A stretch of 52,793 nt of DNA from Sphingobacteriales bacterium (GCA_021299095.1 JAJTFW010000006.1:1-52793); one strand, 5' to 3'; shown: positions 41,383 through 50,897, numbered from the stretch's first letter. Program-made: numbers and translations. Notes: generated by a model from the sequence alone, not told the origin.

Positions 41383-43623
41383 ATGAGAAAGGGACCGCTC
41401 TACTGGATTCTGTTCATCCTGATTGCTGATTGTTCAGCCCACGCCGCCGGCGACGAAAACAGGATTCCTGCGCTTATTCCAGCTCCGAACAAAATCGAAA
41501 TCCACAATGGACACTTTGCAATCACATCACGTACCGTCTTACTGGCCGAAGGCGAAGCCCTGCCTGCCGCACGTTTACTGAACCACTGGCTGGGCTTGAG
41601 TGGTCTGGATACACTACCTATCCGTTCGGTCTCTTCTCCACGCACTCCGTTTGTCGCCTTTAGTATCAATAGCGATACTGCTGAAGCGTATAGCTTACGC
41701 ATCAAACCCGGGTCAATCACATTGAGTGGAAGTGTAAGTGGTCTGCTGCGCGGCACCTCGACGCTTTTTCAGCTCCTGGTCTCGGCTTCGGGCGGGAAAA
41801 TACCCTGCCTGGGCATTCAGGATCAACCGAAATTCGCATACCGTGGTGTTCACCTGGATGTGTGCAGGCATTTCATGCCGAAGGAGTTCGTGTTGCGATA
41901 CATCGATATCCTTGCGTTGCACAAAATGAACACCTTTCACTGGCACCTGACCGAAGACCAGGGCTGGCGTATTGAAATCCGCCGGTATCCTGAATTGACC
42001 CGGAAGGGTGCATGGCGACAGGGCAGTATGATCGGCCCCTACCGTGACCAGCGCTTCGATAGTATTCCGCACGGTGGATTTTATACGCAGGAAGAAATCC
42101 GTGAAGTGGTTCGCTATGCGCAGGATAGAGGCATTACCGTTATTCCGGAAATTGAAATGCCCGGACATGCAATGGCAGCCCTCGCTGCGTACCCGCAGTA
42201 TTCCTGCACCGGACGTGTAACGGAAGTTGCCCGAGGATGGGGTGTGTTTGATGATGTCTTCTGTGTGAATGATTCCACTTTCGCGTTTTTAGAAGGAGTT
42301 CTCACCGAAGTGATGGAGCTTTTTCCCTCCAGGTATATTCACATCGGTGGCGACGAATGTCCCAAAACGCGCTGGAAGGAATGCCCGAAGTGTCAGGCAA
42401 CGATGAAGGCCAATGGCTTGCGCGATGAACATGAATTGCAAAGTCATTTTATTCGGCGGATTGAACGCTTCCTGAATGGTGCCGGACGTCAGATCATCGG
42501 CTGGGATGAAATACTAGAAGGTGGATTGGCTCCCAACGCAACCGTCATGAGTTGGCGGGGCACAGAGGGCGGAATTGCAGCTGCACGCGATAGCCATCAG
42601 GTGGTGATGACACCGGGTTCACATTGTTACTTTGACCATTATCAGGGCGAGCGTAACACCGAACCGCTGGCCATCGGTGGCTATACACCGCTCGAGAAAG
42701 TCTATGCTTACCGGCCCATCCCCGCTGAACTCAATGCGAATGAGGCCAGGTATATTGTCGGTGCGCAGGCCAATGTATGGACCGAATACATGTACGATAC
42801 CAAGCAAGTCGAATACATGTTGTTGCCCAGGCTTTGTGCATTTAGCGAGGTGTTGTGGACCGATACCTCGCTTCACAATCTCAATGATTTTTATAGTCGG
42901 CTTACACCGTATCAGCAGGTACTGAAAGGATGGGGCCTGAATTATTCAACCACCTGGTTGCTTCCCGATTATCGCATTGAACCGGGTACACGTCCGGGTA
43001 CGCTCATGTTCAGTTTGCAATCCAAAGTTCCGCAGCAACTCGAATCCGCCTGGGGTACACCCGATACAAAACCTGTTTTTTCTTCCTATACGGGCCCAAT
43101 TGCGTTAGAAAGCAACGGTACACTTTATATTCGGAGCAACACTTCCGGAACAGTCAAAACCCAGTCCTTCGAATTCGAATTCAGTAAAGCTGCCGGTGCT
43201 ACGGTAACGCTCGAACCGGAAGGCGACAAGGCATATCGGAATCCCGGATCGGTGTTGACCGATGCGCGGATAGGAAGTCTACCCTGGACAGGCAAGCAAT
43301 GGGTGGGTTGGCTCGGCAAAGAACCCACCATTACACTCGACCTCGGTCGTTCAGTTCGCATTGACAGCGTTGCTATAACATACCTGCATGATCCTGTCAG
43401 TTGGATTCATGCGCCCCGTGCCTGTACAGCTTCGGTTGATACCCGTGAAACACGGGTGGAGACTGGTATTCCCGCAAACGGAATCGGTCGTATTGTGATT
43501 CCTGTCGATGAATCCATCGACAAGCTATTTATTACGGTAGAAAGTATCGGAAAGAATCCGGAGGGAAACGCTGGTGCAGGCGAAGATGGCTGGATATTCA
43601 TATCTGAAATACAGGTGTATTAA
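41383..43623 (+). CDS. GH20 beta-N-acetylhexosaminidase, exported
   Basis: 746 aa. Signal peptide about 1-22. GH20b alpha/beta domain (about 28-150), then the TIM barrel: YRGVHLDVCRHF (153-164), MNTFHWHLTEDQGWRIEI (182-199), EIEMPGHAMAALAAYP (256-271) and the catalytic pair D324-E325 in HIGGDECPKTRW. The C-terminal region after about 560 contains a chitobiase-type beta domain and an F5/8-like carbohydrate-binding module (EPTITLDLGRSVRIDSVAITYL). It removes terminal GlcNAc or GalNAc by substrate-assisted catalysis, probably in the periplasm. It has no T9SS tail. It follows the permease by 3 bp and precedes the beta-mannosidase by 21 bp. Confidence 0.95.
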   Translation: MRKGPLYWILFILIADCSAHAAGDENRIPALIPAPNKIEIHNGHFAITSRTVLLAEGEALPAARLLNHWLGLSGLDTLPIRSVSSPRTPFVAFSINSDTAEAYSLRIKPGSITLSGSVSGLLRGTSTLFQLLVSASGGKIPCLGIQDQPKFAYRGVHLDVCRHFMPKEFVLRYIDILALHKMNTFHWHLTEDQGWRIEIRRYPELTRKGAWRQGSMIGPYRDQRFDSIPHGGFYTQEEIREVVRYAQDRGITVIPEIEMPGHAMAALAAYPQYSCTGRVTEVARGWGVFDDVFCVNDSTFAFLEGVLTEVMELFPSRYIHIGGDECPKTRWKECPKCQATMKANGLRDEHELQSHFIRRIERFLNGAGRQIIGWDEILEGGLAPNATVMSWRGTEGGIAAARDSHQVVMTPGSHCYFDHYQGERNTEPLAIGGYTPLEKVYAYRPIPAELNANEARYIVGAQANVWTEYMYDTKQVEYMLLPRLCAFSEVLWTDTSLHNLNDFYSRLTPYQQVLKGWGLNYSTTWLLPDYRIEPGTRPGTLMFSLQSKVPQQLESAWGTPDTKPVFSSYTGPIALESNGTLYIRSNTSGTVKTQSFEFEFSKAAGATVTLEPEGDKAYRNPGSVLTDARIGSLPWTGKQWVGWLGKEPTITLDLGRSVRIDSVAITYLHDPVSWIHAPRACTASVDTRETRVETGIPANGIGRIVIPVDESIDKLFITVESIGKNPEGNAGAGEDGWIFISEIQVY

Positions 43624-43644
43624 AACAACATAAGCATAATCAGG

Positions 43645-46215
43645 ATGAATACCGTTTTCAGGACACTGGTATCGGTGCTTGTTTTTACTATGCAAGTTGC
43701 TTCTGCGCAGGAACAAATTCTTACGCTAAGCGACTGGACCTACAAAAAGTCCGGTTCAAAGGATAGTCGAAAGGCCGTCGTGCCTGGCTGTGTGCATCTC
43801 GATCTGATGCGCGATGGTCTGGTAAAAGATCCTTTGAAAAACAACAATGCCGCAGCTCAAAAATGGATTTCAGAAACTGCCTGGACCTACGAAACGCGCT
43901 TTCGCTGTGATTCAATTTTTATAACAGCTGCGGAGCAGTTGTTGCAATTCGATGGACTCGATACCTATGCAAAAGTGTATCTGAATGACTCCCTGATTCT
44001 AAGTGCAGACAACATGTTCAGAAGTTGGTCTGTTTCTGTTTCGGGGAAGTTGAAACAGGAAAATCACCTGCGGATTGAATTCACGCCAACAATCAACGTT
44101 GCTGCGGATTTAGCCAAACAACTACCCTACACCTTGCCCGAGGGCTTACGCAGTTTTACCCGTAAAGCGCAGTATGTATATGGATGGGATTGGGCTCCTG
44201 AACTCAACAGTTGTGGTATTTGGAAGCCTGTTCGTTTGAAGGCAAACCAGCGTATCAGGCTATACGATTTGACTATTCGCCAGGCGTCATTTCGGCTGGA
44301 TACGGCCAACGTATTGGTATCCCTGCAATATGGAGGAGTTCAGCGATTCCCAAAGTTGTCGTACGGTAAGGTGGGAGATAAACCTGAAGTGGTGGACGCA
44401 AAAGAGCTGTTTGAGTTGAGAGATGAATCGGGTCGGCTCCTGCATCGTTTTTCAGTAGATACGCTTGCTCATACGGTTGAAGCGGACGGTACATATCGGG
44501 TGGAGTTTCCCTTGCAGTTTACAGGATTTCAGGCCTGGCATATGAGTGGTCATGGCATACAGCACTTGCATCGGTTTTCGTGTACGCTGCAAGGCGATCG
44601 TTCACAAGCTGTTTCCTGCACCACAGGATTCCGTTCCCTCGAGTTTATCAACCAGACCGACAGCTTGGGCGCCGCATTCGGTTTCAGGGTGAATGGAAGG
44701 GATGTTTTCATTCGCGGAGCCAATCTGGTACCACCTGATCCATTTCCTTCACGCATTGGCGATGCAGAATGTGAAGTGCTTGTTCGCAAAGCGCGCGAAG
44801 CGAATTTCAATATGCTTCGGGTTTGGGGTGGAGGAATCTATCTTCCAGAGTCTTTTTATAATGCCTGCGATCAAAACGGGATTCTTGTTTGGCAGGATTT
44901 CATGTCGGCCTGCAGCATGGTTCCCGGTGATTCGAACTTTCGTGAATCCTTTCGGCAAGAAGCCATCGAACATGTTCGGCGCTTATCCAAACATCCTTGC
45001 ATGGCCTTGTGGTGCGGCAACAATGAAAACGACGAAGGTTGGCACAATTGGGGCTGGCAGCGTCAGTATGGTTACACGCCCGAGGACTCGGCGCGTATCT
45101 GGAACGACTACCTCAAGGTGTTTCATCAGATTCTACCAGAAGTGGTACAGGCACACGATCCACGGATCTCCTACTGGCCATCATCGCCATCGATTGGATG
45201 GGGGCGTCCAGAGAGCATGATGAAAGGGGATTCGCATTACTGGGGTGTGTGGTGGGGAATGGAGCCCTTTGCTACATACCGTCGGAAAACAGGTCGCTTC
45301 ATGAGCGAATACGGCTTTCAGTCCATGCCCGAAGCTTCTTCATGGAAAAACTGGGTTGACACCCTGTCCTTTAAAGCAACCGGATTTCGAGCACACCAGA
45401 AGCATCCTCGCGGATTTGAAACGATTGACGAATACTTGCGCATACACTTCGGAACACCCGTTCGCTTTATCGATTATCCTTACATGAGTCAGCTACAACA
45501 GGCTTATGGACTTGATGTTGCATTTGCTGCTCACCGGTCCGCATATCCGAATTGTCGAGGAACCCTTTTTTGGCAATGGAACGATTGCTGGCCTGCAGTC
45601 TCGTGGAGTGCAATCGATCACCTTGAGCGGCCCAAACTTCTTGTGCATGCGGCCCGTCAGGCCTTCGACAGTCTCTTCGTGGGAGTCAGCGAGCGTGACG
45701 GGCAACTCGTCACACCTTTGCATTTCGATGGGAAAACTGAAGTCAGCTTGAACATCAGACTGATGTTTCTCAACATTGCAGACAGCCTGGCTTCACCGGT
45801 TATATTGGATGAGCGCCGCTTGCGTGTTCGACCCGACACCGCAATCGCTTCCGTGGTATCCTATCCATTGGCATTGCTCCGAAACCTGAAGTCGGCTGAG
45901 ACGGTCTATTACGTAGAGGTGGAGGATAACTTCACGTTCAGAATCCTCTATAGGCGATTTCACCTTCCGGTACTTCCGCGGGAACTCCTTCTCCTTAAGC
46001 CCGAAATTTCTCTGCATGCGTACGATGACCAAACGCTCCTGATGGTTTCAGACCGATTCACCTATGGGGTCTACTTGTATGAACCCTCCGGGAAAGCCGA
46101 ATACTCCGATAACGGATTCAATCTCATGCCCGGTGAAATCAAGAGAATCACTGTTAAGGGGGTAGATCCGGCGTCGGTGAAGTGGAAGACATACAACACC
46201 ATGGAACGTAAATGA
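43645..46215 (+). CDS. GH2 beta-mannosidase, exported
   Basis: 856 aa. Signal peptide about 1-21 (VFTMQVASAQ). Jelly-roll sugar-binding domain (about 25-200: LSDWTYKKSG, VPGCVHLDLMRDGL, YVYGWDWAPELNSCGIW), an Ig-like domain and the TIM barrel, with acid/base E461 in WCGNNENDE and nucleophile E555 in FMSEYGFQSMPE. The spacing between the two glutamates is what I expect for Bacteroides beta-mannosidases. It hydrolyses the Man-beta-1,4-GlcNAc bond of the N-glycan core. It is positioned between hexosaminidase and alpha-mannosidase genes. No endoglycosidase accompanies it. Confidence 0.95.
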   Translation: MNTVFRTLVSVLVFTMQVASAQEQILTLSDWTYKKSGSKDSRKAVVPGCVHLDLMRDGLVKDPLKNNNAAAQKWISETAWTYETRFRCDSIFITAAEQLLQFDGLDTYAKVYLNDSLILSADNMFRSWSVSVSGKLKQENHLRIEFTPTINVAADLAKQLPYTLPEGLRSFTRKAQYVYGWDWAPELNSCGIWKPVRLKANQRIRLYDLTIRQASFRLDTANVLVSLQYGGVQRFPKLSYGKVGDKPEVVDAKELFELRDESGRLLHRFSVDTLAHTVEADGTYRVEFPLQFTGFQAWHMSGHGIQHLHRFSCTLQGDRSQAVSCTTGFRSLEFINQTDSLGAAFGFRVNGRDVFIRGANLVPPDPFPSRIGDAECEVLVRKAREANFNMLRVWGGGIYLPESFYNACDQNGILVWQDFMSACSMVPGDSNFRESFRQEAIEHVRRLSKHPCMALWCGNNENDEGWHNWGWQRQYGYTPEDSARIWNDYLKVFHQILPEVVQAHDPRISYWPSSPSIGWGRPESMMKGDSHYWGVWWGMEPFATYRRKTGRFMSEYGFQSMPEASSWKNWVDTLSFKATGFRAHQKHPRGFETIDEYLRIHFGTPVRFIDYPYMSQLQQAYGLDVAFAAHRSAYPNCRGTLFWQWNDCWPAVSWSAIDHLERPKLLVHAARQAFDSLFVGVSERDGQLVTPLHFDGKTEVSLNIRLMFLNIADSLASPVILDERRLRVRPDTAIASVVSYPLALLRNLKSAETVYYVEVEDNFTFRILYRRFHLPVLPRELLLLKPEISLHAYDDQTLLMVSDRFTYGVYLYEPSGKAEYSDNGFNLMPGEIKRITVKGVDPASVKWKTYNTMERK

Positions 46216-46219
46216 AATT

Positions 46220-46227
46220 TATCTTTA
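46220..46227 (+). promoter_or_regulatory. Possible internal promoter before the GH92 gene
   Basis: TATCTTTA, one mismatch from TAnnTTTG, four bases before the ATG at 46232. It could give separate expression of the last three genes of the operon. Confidence 0.35.
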
Positions 46228-46231
46228 TCTT

Positions 46232-49150
46232 ATGAACTTCAGGATTTCAATTGCATCGTTTCTGGTCTTTTTCTCGTGTTGTATGCTTCATGCACAGGAT
46301 CTGACGCGGTATGTGGATCCCATGACCGGGACCGGTGGTGTAGGACATACCTATCCGGGCGCTACACTTCCCTATGGTATGGTTCAGCTAAGTCCCGATA
46401 CGCGTCGTGATGCCAGCTGGGAGGGATGCGCCGGCTATTACCATGCCGATAGTTTGATCTATGGTTTCACACATACGCATCTGTCAGGTACCGGATGCTC
46501 GGACTACGGAGATATCCTTATCATGCCCTTTACGGGTGCGCCTGATTTCAATCCCGAAGGATACGCTTCCCGCTACAGGCATTCGGACGAGCGTTCGGAG
46601 CCCGGATATTATGCCGTATACCTCAGCGATGACAGCATCCGTGCAGACTTCACAGCTACAGAGCGAACGGGGTTACACCGTTACCGTTATCCAGCCACCA
46701 ACACCGATCAGCGCCAGGTGCTGATTGACCTTCGGCACCGCGATAAAACATTGGGCGCATCGTTTCGGTACGTCAGCCCGACACGTGTTGAGGGGTATCG
46801 ACACAGTGAGGCCTGGGCGAAGGATCAGTATGTATTCTTCTGCATGGAATTTTCTCAACCTTTGAATCAATGCCTTAGTAATCGTGAGGGTAAAATACTC
46901 AAGCAAGGAATGCAATTCGAAGGCAGCGATCTGGCCTTTGCACTGAGATTTTCCAGTGGAAAAGGTCCCGTTATGATCAAAGTCGGCATATCGACTGTAG
47001 ATGTGGAGGGAGCACGGAAAAATCTTCAAAGTGAGTTGCCGGCTTGGGATTTTGAGCGTGTTCGCATGGGAGCCCGCGCAGCCTGGAACCGCGAATTGGG
47101 TCGGATTCGTGTGAGTGGGAGTGATCGCGAGGATCTGGTTAATTTTTATACGGCACTTTATCACACGATGGTGGTTCCGAATATGATTTCGGATGTGGAT
47201 GGACGTTATAGAGGACGTGATAACCGGATTCATACCGCTAAAGGCCATGTGCAATACACCGTGTTCAGTCTTTGGGATACCTTTCGAGCCGCGCATCCCC
47301 TTTACGCACTCATCGACAAACCCAGAACACTCGATTACATCCGCACATTTCTGAACCAGTACAAACAAGGTGGACGTCTGCCGGTGTGGGAACTTGGTGC
47401 CAACGAAACCGATTGTATGATCGGATACCACAGCATTCCAGTCATTACCGATGCGCTTGTAAAAGGCATCGGCGGATTCGACACCCTGCTAGCGTTCGAA
47501 GCCATGAAGAAAAGTGCCAACTGGAATCATTACGGATTACCTTCCTATGTTGTGCGTGGTTACATGGGTGTGGAAGACGAACATGAATCTGTATCGAAGA
47601 CACTTGAGTACGCGTACGATGACTGGTGTATTGCAGAGGTAGCCCGCATGTTGAGGAAGAACGATGATATGAACCTCTACTACAAAAGGGCTTCATCATA
47701 CCGCAATGTGTACGATCCGGAAACCGGATTTATGCGTCCCCGCAGAAACGGAGGCTTCCTCCCGCGCTTCGATCCGCGCGAAGTCAACAATCATTATACG
47801 GAGGCGAACAGTTGGCAATATTCGTTTTTTGTTCCCCAGGACATTCCAGGCCTGATCGATTTGATGGGAGGTCCGGACGAGGCCGAAAAGAAACTCGATG
47901 GGCTATTCACGGAATCATCGCAAACCACCGGTCGAACCCAGGCTGATATCACCGGATTGATCGGACAGTACGCACACGGAAACGAGCCCAGTCACCATAT
48001 GGCCTATTTGTACAACTACATCGGGAAGCCTTGGAAAACACAGCGGCTGGTGAGGCAGATCATGGACAGCTTGTATCATCCCGGACCCGAAGGACTCCCT
48101 GGCAATGAAGATTGCGGACAAATGTCAGCCTGGTTTGTATGGAGTGCAATGGGATTGTACCCCGTCACTCCGGGTAGTCCATTCTATGCCATCGGTACAC
48201 CGCTGTTCGACACCACATTGGTCACACTCGGTCCAGGTAAAACCCTGCGCATCGTGGCTCGGCGTGAAACAAGCGGATCCAGATATGTGAAACGCCTGAC
48301 CATTGATGGGAAACCGGTTGAAAGCAATCTGCTCACCCATCAGGATTTGCTGGCCGCAAAAGAAATCAGATTCGAACTCGTTGCTGAACCCTTCATGAAT
48401 CGGGGTATTACGCCGGAGCGAAGGGGTGCGATGCCCAGCGGTGGATTTACCGCGGCACCTGTGATTTCGGCTAAGGACAGGCTCTTCGCTGACAGCCTTC
48501 AGATCACCATGACAGGAACAAACATCCGGTATAGTACGAGTGGTGATTCCCTTCAACTCGATAAAACGTACGTGGAGCCAATCATGATTCATGCTTCTAC
48601 CGTTGTGCATGCCCGCTGTATGGCTTCCGGGGCTTCCGAGGCGCCCAGCGGCCTGAGCTCAGCCGCGTATTTTAAAGTTCCGTCCCGTTGGGAGGTCGTA
48701 TTGCACAGCACACCAAACCGACAATACATGGCCGAAGGCCCTGCATCCATAATTGATGGGATTCGTGGTTCGACCAACTGGAGAAAGGGCGATTGGCACG
48801 GATACCAAGGTCAGGACATGGATGTTGAAATTCGTTTCGATCAGCTTCAGGAAATCCGCTCCGTCGAAACCGGATTCCTGCAGGATGTGCGCCCCTGGAT
48901 TTTTTATCCGAAGGATATGCGTGTTGAAATTTCCGAGGATGGTGTACAATGGCGCAACATGGGACAAGCCACCCATGCCATTTCTGATTCATCCATGGAT
49001 GCCCAGCAAATGGTGCTTCGTGTTGAATTCAGTCCGGTAAAGGCGAAGGCAGTACGGATCAAGGCAAGTAACTATGGGAAACTTCCTGCCTGGCATCCCG
49101 GAGCTGGTTTTGATGCCTTCATCTTCTGTGATGAGATCATTGTTCGTTAA
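46232..49150 (+). CDS. GH92 alpha-mannosidase, exported
   Basis: 972 aa. Signal peptide about 1-21. The N-terminal beta domain begins YVDPMTGTGGVGHTYPGATLPYG. The helical catalytic part holds the family marks: PVWELGANETDCMIGYHS with E387, GNEPSHHMAYLYNY with E585, and GNEDCGQMSAWFVWSAMGLYP (from 624). An added discoidin-like module (about 840-970: EIRFDQLQEIRSVETGF, KAVRIKASNYGKLP) is preceded by a chitobiase-like segment. Known role: Ca2+-dependent removal of alpha-1,2 and other alpha-linked mannoses from N-glycans. It lies 16 bp after the beta-mannosidase gene. Linkage specificity cannot be read from the sequence. Confidence 0.95.
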   Translation: MNFRISIASFLVFFSCCMLHAQDLTRYVDPMTGTGGVGHTYPGATLPYGMVQLSPDTRRDASWEGCAGYYHADSLIYGFTHTHLSGTGCSDYGDILIMPFTGAPDFNPEGYASRYRHSDERSEPGYYAVYLSDDSIRADFTATERTGLHRYRYPATNTDQRQVLIDLRHRDKTLGASFRYVSPTRVEGYRHSEAWAKDQYVFFCMEFSQPLNQCLSNREGKILKQGMQFEGSDLAFALRFSSGKGPVMIKVGISTVDVEGARKNLQSELPAWDFERVRMGARAAWNRELGRIRVSGSDREDLVNFYTALYHTMVVPNMISDVDGRYRGRDNRIHTAKGHVQYTVFSLWDTFRAAHPLYALIDKPRTLDYIRTFLNQYKQGGRLPVWELGANETDCMIGYHSIPVITDALVKGIGGFDTLLAFEAMKKSANWNHYGLPSYVVRGYMGVEDEHESVSKTLEYAYDDWCIAEVARMLRKNDDMNLYYKRASSYRNVYDPETGFMRPRRNGGFLPRFDPREVNNHYTEANSWQYSFFVPQDIPGLIDLMGGPDEAEKKLDGLFTESSQTTGRTQADITGLIGQYAHGNEPSHHMAYLYNYIGKPWKTQRLVRQIMDSLYHPGPEGLPGNEDCGQMSAWFVWSAMGLYPVTPGSPFYAIGTPLFDTTLVTLGPGKTLRIVARRETSGSRYVKRLTIDGKPVESNLLTHQDLLAAKEIRFELVAEPFMNRGITPERRGAMPSGGFTAAPVISAKDRLFADSLQITMTGTNIRYSTSGDSLQLDKTYVEPIMIHASTVVHARCMASGASEAPSGLSSAAYFKVPSRWEVVLHSTPNRQYMAEGPASIIDGIRGSTNWRKGDWHGYQGQDMDVEIRFDQLQEIRSVETGFLQDVRPWIFYPKDMRVEISEDGVQWRNMGQATHAISDSSMDAQQMVLRVEFSPVKAKAVRIKASNYGKLPAWHPGAGFDAFIFCDEIIVR

Positions 49151-49180
49151 ACTGAATACACTAAAGCTGATTCGTCTGAT

Positions 49181-50191
49181 ATGAAACGCCGGAAATTCAT
49201 CACACAGTCCCTTTTGGGCTCAGGAGCCATCCTGCTTGCTACAAAACAAGCTCGTGCTTTAGCATCTCCTGCTGCAGAGGCTGGGTCGCCGCTTGTCATT
49301 TCGACCTGGGCCCCCAATGTGAAGGCCAACGCAAAAGCCTGGGAAGTTTTATCGACAGGTGGACGTGCCCTCGATGCTGTTGAACGCGGTGTGATGGTTC
49401 CAGAGGCCGATCCTGAAGATACAAGTGTTGGATATGGAGGGTTGCCTGATCGCGATGGTCGTGTGACGCTTGATTCATGCATTATGGATGAAGCTGGTAA
49501 TATCGGATCCGTCATGTGTCTAGAGCACATCATGCATCCGATTCGCGTTGCCCGCATGGTGATGGAAAAGACGCCACATGTAATTCTGGTGGGTGAGGGT
49601 GCCTTGCAGTTTGCTTTGGCCAACGGATTCCAGAAACAGGATTTGCTGACTGAAAATTCTCGGCGAATCTGGAAGCAATGGCTTCAGGAGTCTAAGTACG
49701 ATCCAATGGACACCTTGAAACACATGAAGGAGTATAAAGCACCGGGAGGAAAGGAAAACCACGATACAATCGGTATGCTTGCACTTGACAGGAACGGAAA
49801 TATAAGTGGTGCATGTACCACCAGTGGTATGGCCTTCAAAATGCATGGGCGTGTCGGTGATTCTCCAGTAATTGGTGCCGGACTTTATGTCGACAATGCA
49901 GTTGGTGCTGCAACGGCTACCGGTGTTGGTGAGGAGGTCATCCGGATTTGCGGATCACATACTGTTGTAGAAGCTATGCGTTATGGAAAAACACCACGAG
50001 AAGCATGCAAGATTGCGGTTGAACGTATGCTCAGTTTGCGTCGTGGTAAAATCGAAGGCAAGCAAATCGGATTTATTGCCATCAACAAAAAAGGAGAGGT
50101 CGGTGCATTTGCTCTGCAATCCGGATTCACCTACGCCTTGCGGACTGCCGTGGGAAAAGATATAGTGATGGAATCCGAATTCCTGATTTAA
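49181..50191 (+). CDS. N4-(beta-N-acetylglucosaminyl)-L-asparaginase (glycosylasparaginase), Tat-exported
   Basis: 336 aa. Twin-arginine signal (MKRRKFITQSLLGSGAILLA). It is an Ntn-hydrolase precursor: autocleavage is expected between D195 and T196 in GKENHDTIGMLAL, freeing Thr196 as nucleophile. Other conserved parts: STW near residues 41-43, GGRALDAVERG (60-70), SVGYGGLPDRDG (82-93), DSCIMD (98-103) and the GDSPVIGAGLYVDN loop (226-239) of the beta chain. It hydrolyses GlcNAc-Asn to aspartate and 1-amino-GlcNAc, which breaks down to GlcNAc and ammonia. It closes the glycan breakdown sequence coded by the upstream genes. The cutC gene starts 4 bp after its stop. Confidence 0.95.
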   Translation: MKRRKFITQSLLGSGAILLATKQARALASPAAEAGSPLVISTWAPNVKANAKAWEVLSTGGRALDAVERGVMVPEADPEDTSVGYGGLPDRDGRVTLDSCIMDEAGNIGSVMCLEHIMHPIRVARMVMEKTPHVILVGEGALQFALANGFQKQDLLTENSRRIWKQWLQESKYDPMDTLKHMKEYKAPGGKENHDTIGMLALDRNGNISGACTTSGMAFKMHGRVGDSPVIGAGLYVDNAVGAATATGVGEEVIRICGSHTVVEAMRYGKTPREACKIAVERMLSLRRGKIEGKQIGFIAINKKGEVGAFALQSGFTYALRTAVGKDIVMESEFLI

Positions 50192-50195
50192 CGCC

Positions 50196-50882
50196 ATGAC
50201 GCTGGAATTAGCCGTTTTTGATCTCGGTTCACTTCAGGTAGCCGAAAAGCTCCGCATTCCACGCATCGAGTTGTGTATTGATTATAAGGCCGGAGGCATT
50301 ACACCTCCGCTTGATATCCTGCTTGAAGCGAGATCGCAGTATTCGGGTCTGATCTATGTGATGATACGCCCACGCGGTGGCGATTTTGTGTACTCCTTAG
50401 AGGAGCAACGCCACCTGCTGGATCAGGCCCGTGCAATGGTCTGCACCGGAGCTGATGGATTGGTCACCGGTTTTTTGAACGAACAAAGCCAGATTGACGA
50501 GCAACTGCTTAAGCAATTCATGGATGTGGCGGAGCACTTGCCTGTGACCTTTCACCGGGCCTTTGATCGCTGTGAAGATCCGTTTGGCTCACTCGACATG
50601 CTTATGCGTTACGGAATACGTCGTGTGCTGTCAAGTGGAGGAACCTCAACTGCTGCAGAATCGATTGATCGCTTATGTTCGTATCAACTGCACTGTGCTG
50701 AGCGATTGACGGTGCTTGCGGGTGGCGGCGTTCGCTCGGCCAATATCCGAACCTTGCTTAATGCCGGTCATATTCGGGAGGTTCATACCGCCGCCATCGT
50801 ACCTGAAACTCTTGATAAAGGGATGTATGTGGCCGACAGACACGAGCTGGAATCGTTACTCGTTTCGATCGGAAACCAGTAA
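50196..50882 (+). CDS. cutC: CutC family TIM-barrel protein
   Basis: 228 aa, no signal, so cytosolic. It has the family marks: ELC(I) with Cys27 (RIELCIDYKAGGITPP), YVMIRPRGGDFVYS, GADGLVTGFL, VTFHRAFDRCEDP, GIRRVLSSGGTSTA, LAGGGVRSANI and VHTAA. These lie at the ends of barrel strands, where catalytic residues sit. CutC was named for copper homeostasis, but the evidence for copper binding is weak in general and no His/Cys/Met cluster is seen here. It starts 4 bp after the glycosylasparaginase, so it is likely to work on a product of that pathway; this is inference. Confidence 0.92.
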   Translation: MTLELAVFDLGSLQVAEKLRIPRIELCIDYKAGGITPPLDILLEARSQYSGLIYVMIRPRGGDFVYSLEEQRHLLDQARAMVCTGADGLVTGFLNEQSQIDEQLLKQFMDVAEHLPVTFHRAFDRCEDPFGSLDMLMRYGIRRVLSSGGTSTAAESIDRLCSYQLHCAERLTVLAGGGVRSANIRTLLNAGHIREVHTAAIVPETLDKGMYVADRHELESLLVSIGNQ

Positions 50883-50886
50883 TGTG

Positions 50887-50894
50887 TACATTTG
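50887..50894 (+). promoter_or_regulatory. -7 promoter element for the last gene
   Basis: TACATTTG, an exact TAnnTTTG match, three bases before the ATG at 50898 in the 15-bp gap after cutC. Confidence 0.55.
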
Positions 50895-50897
50895 GGT

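Noticed and set aside
46673-47431. 252-aa frame opposite the GH92 gene
   Set aside because: Shadow of the GH92 gene, which carries clear family motifs on the other strand.
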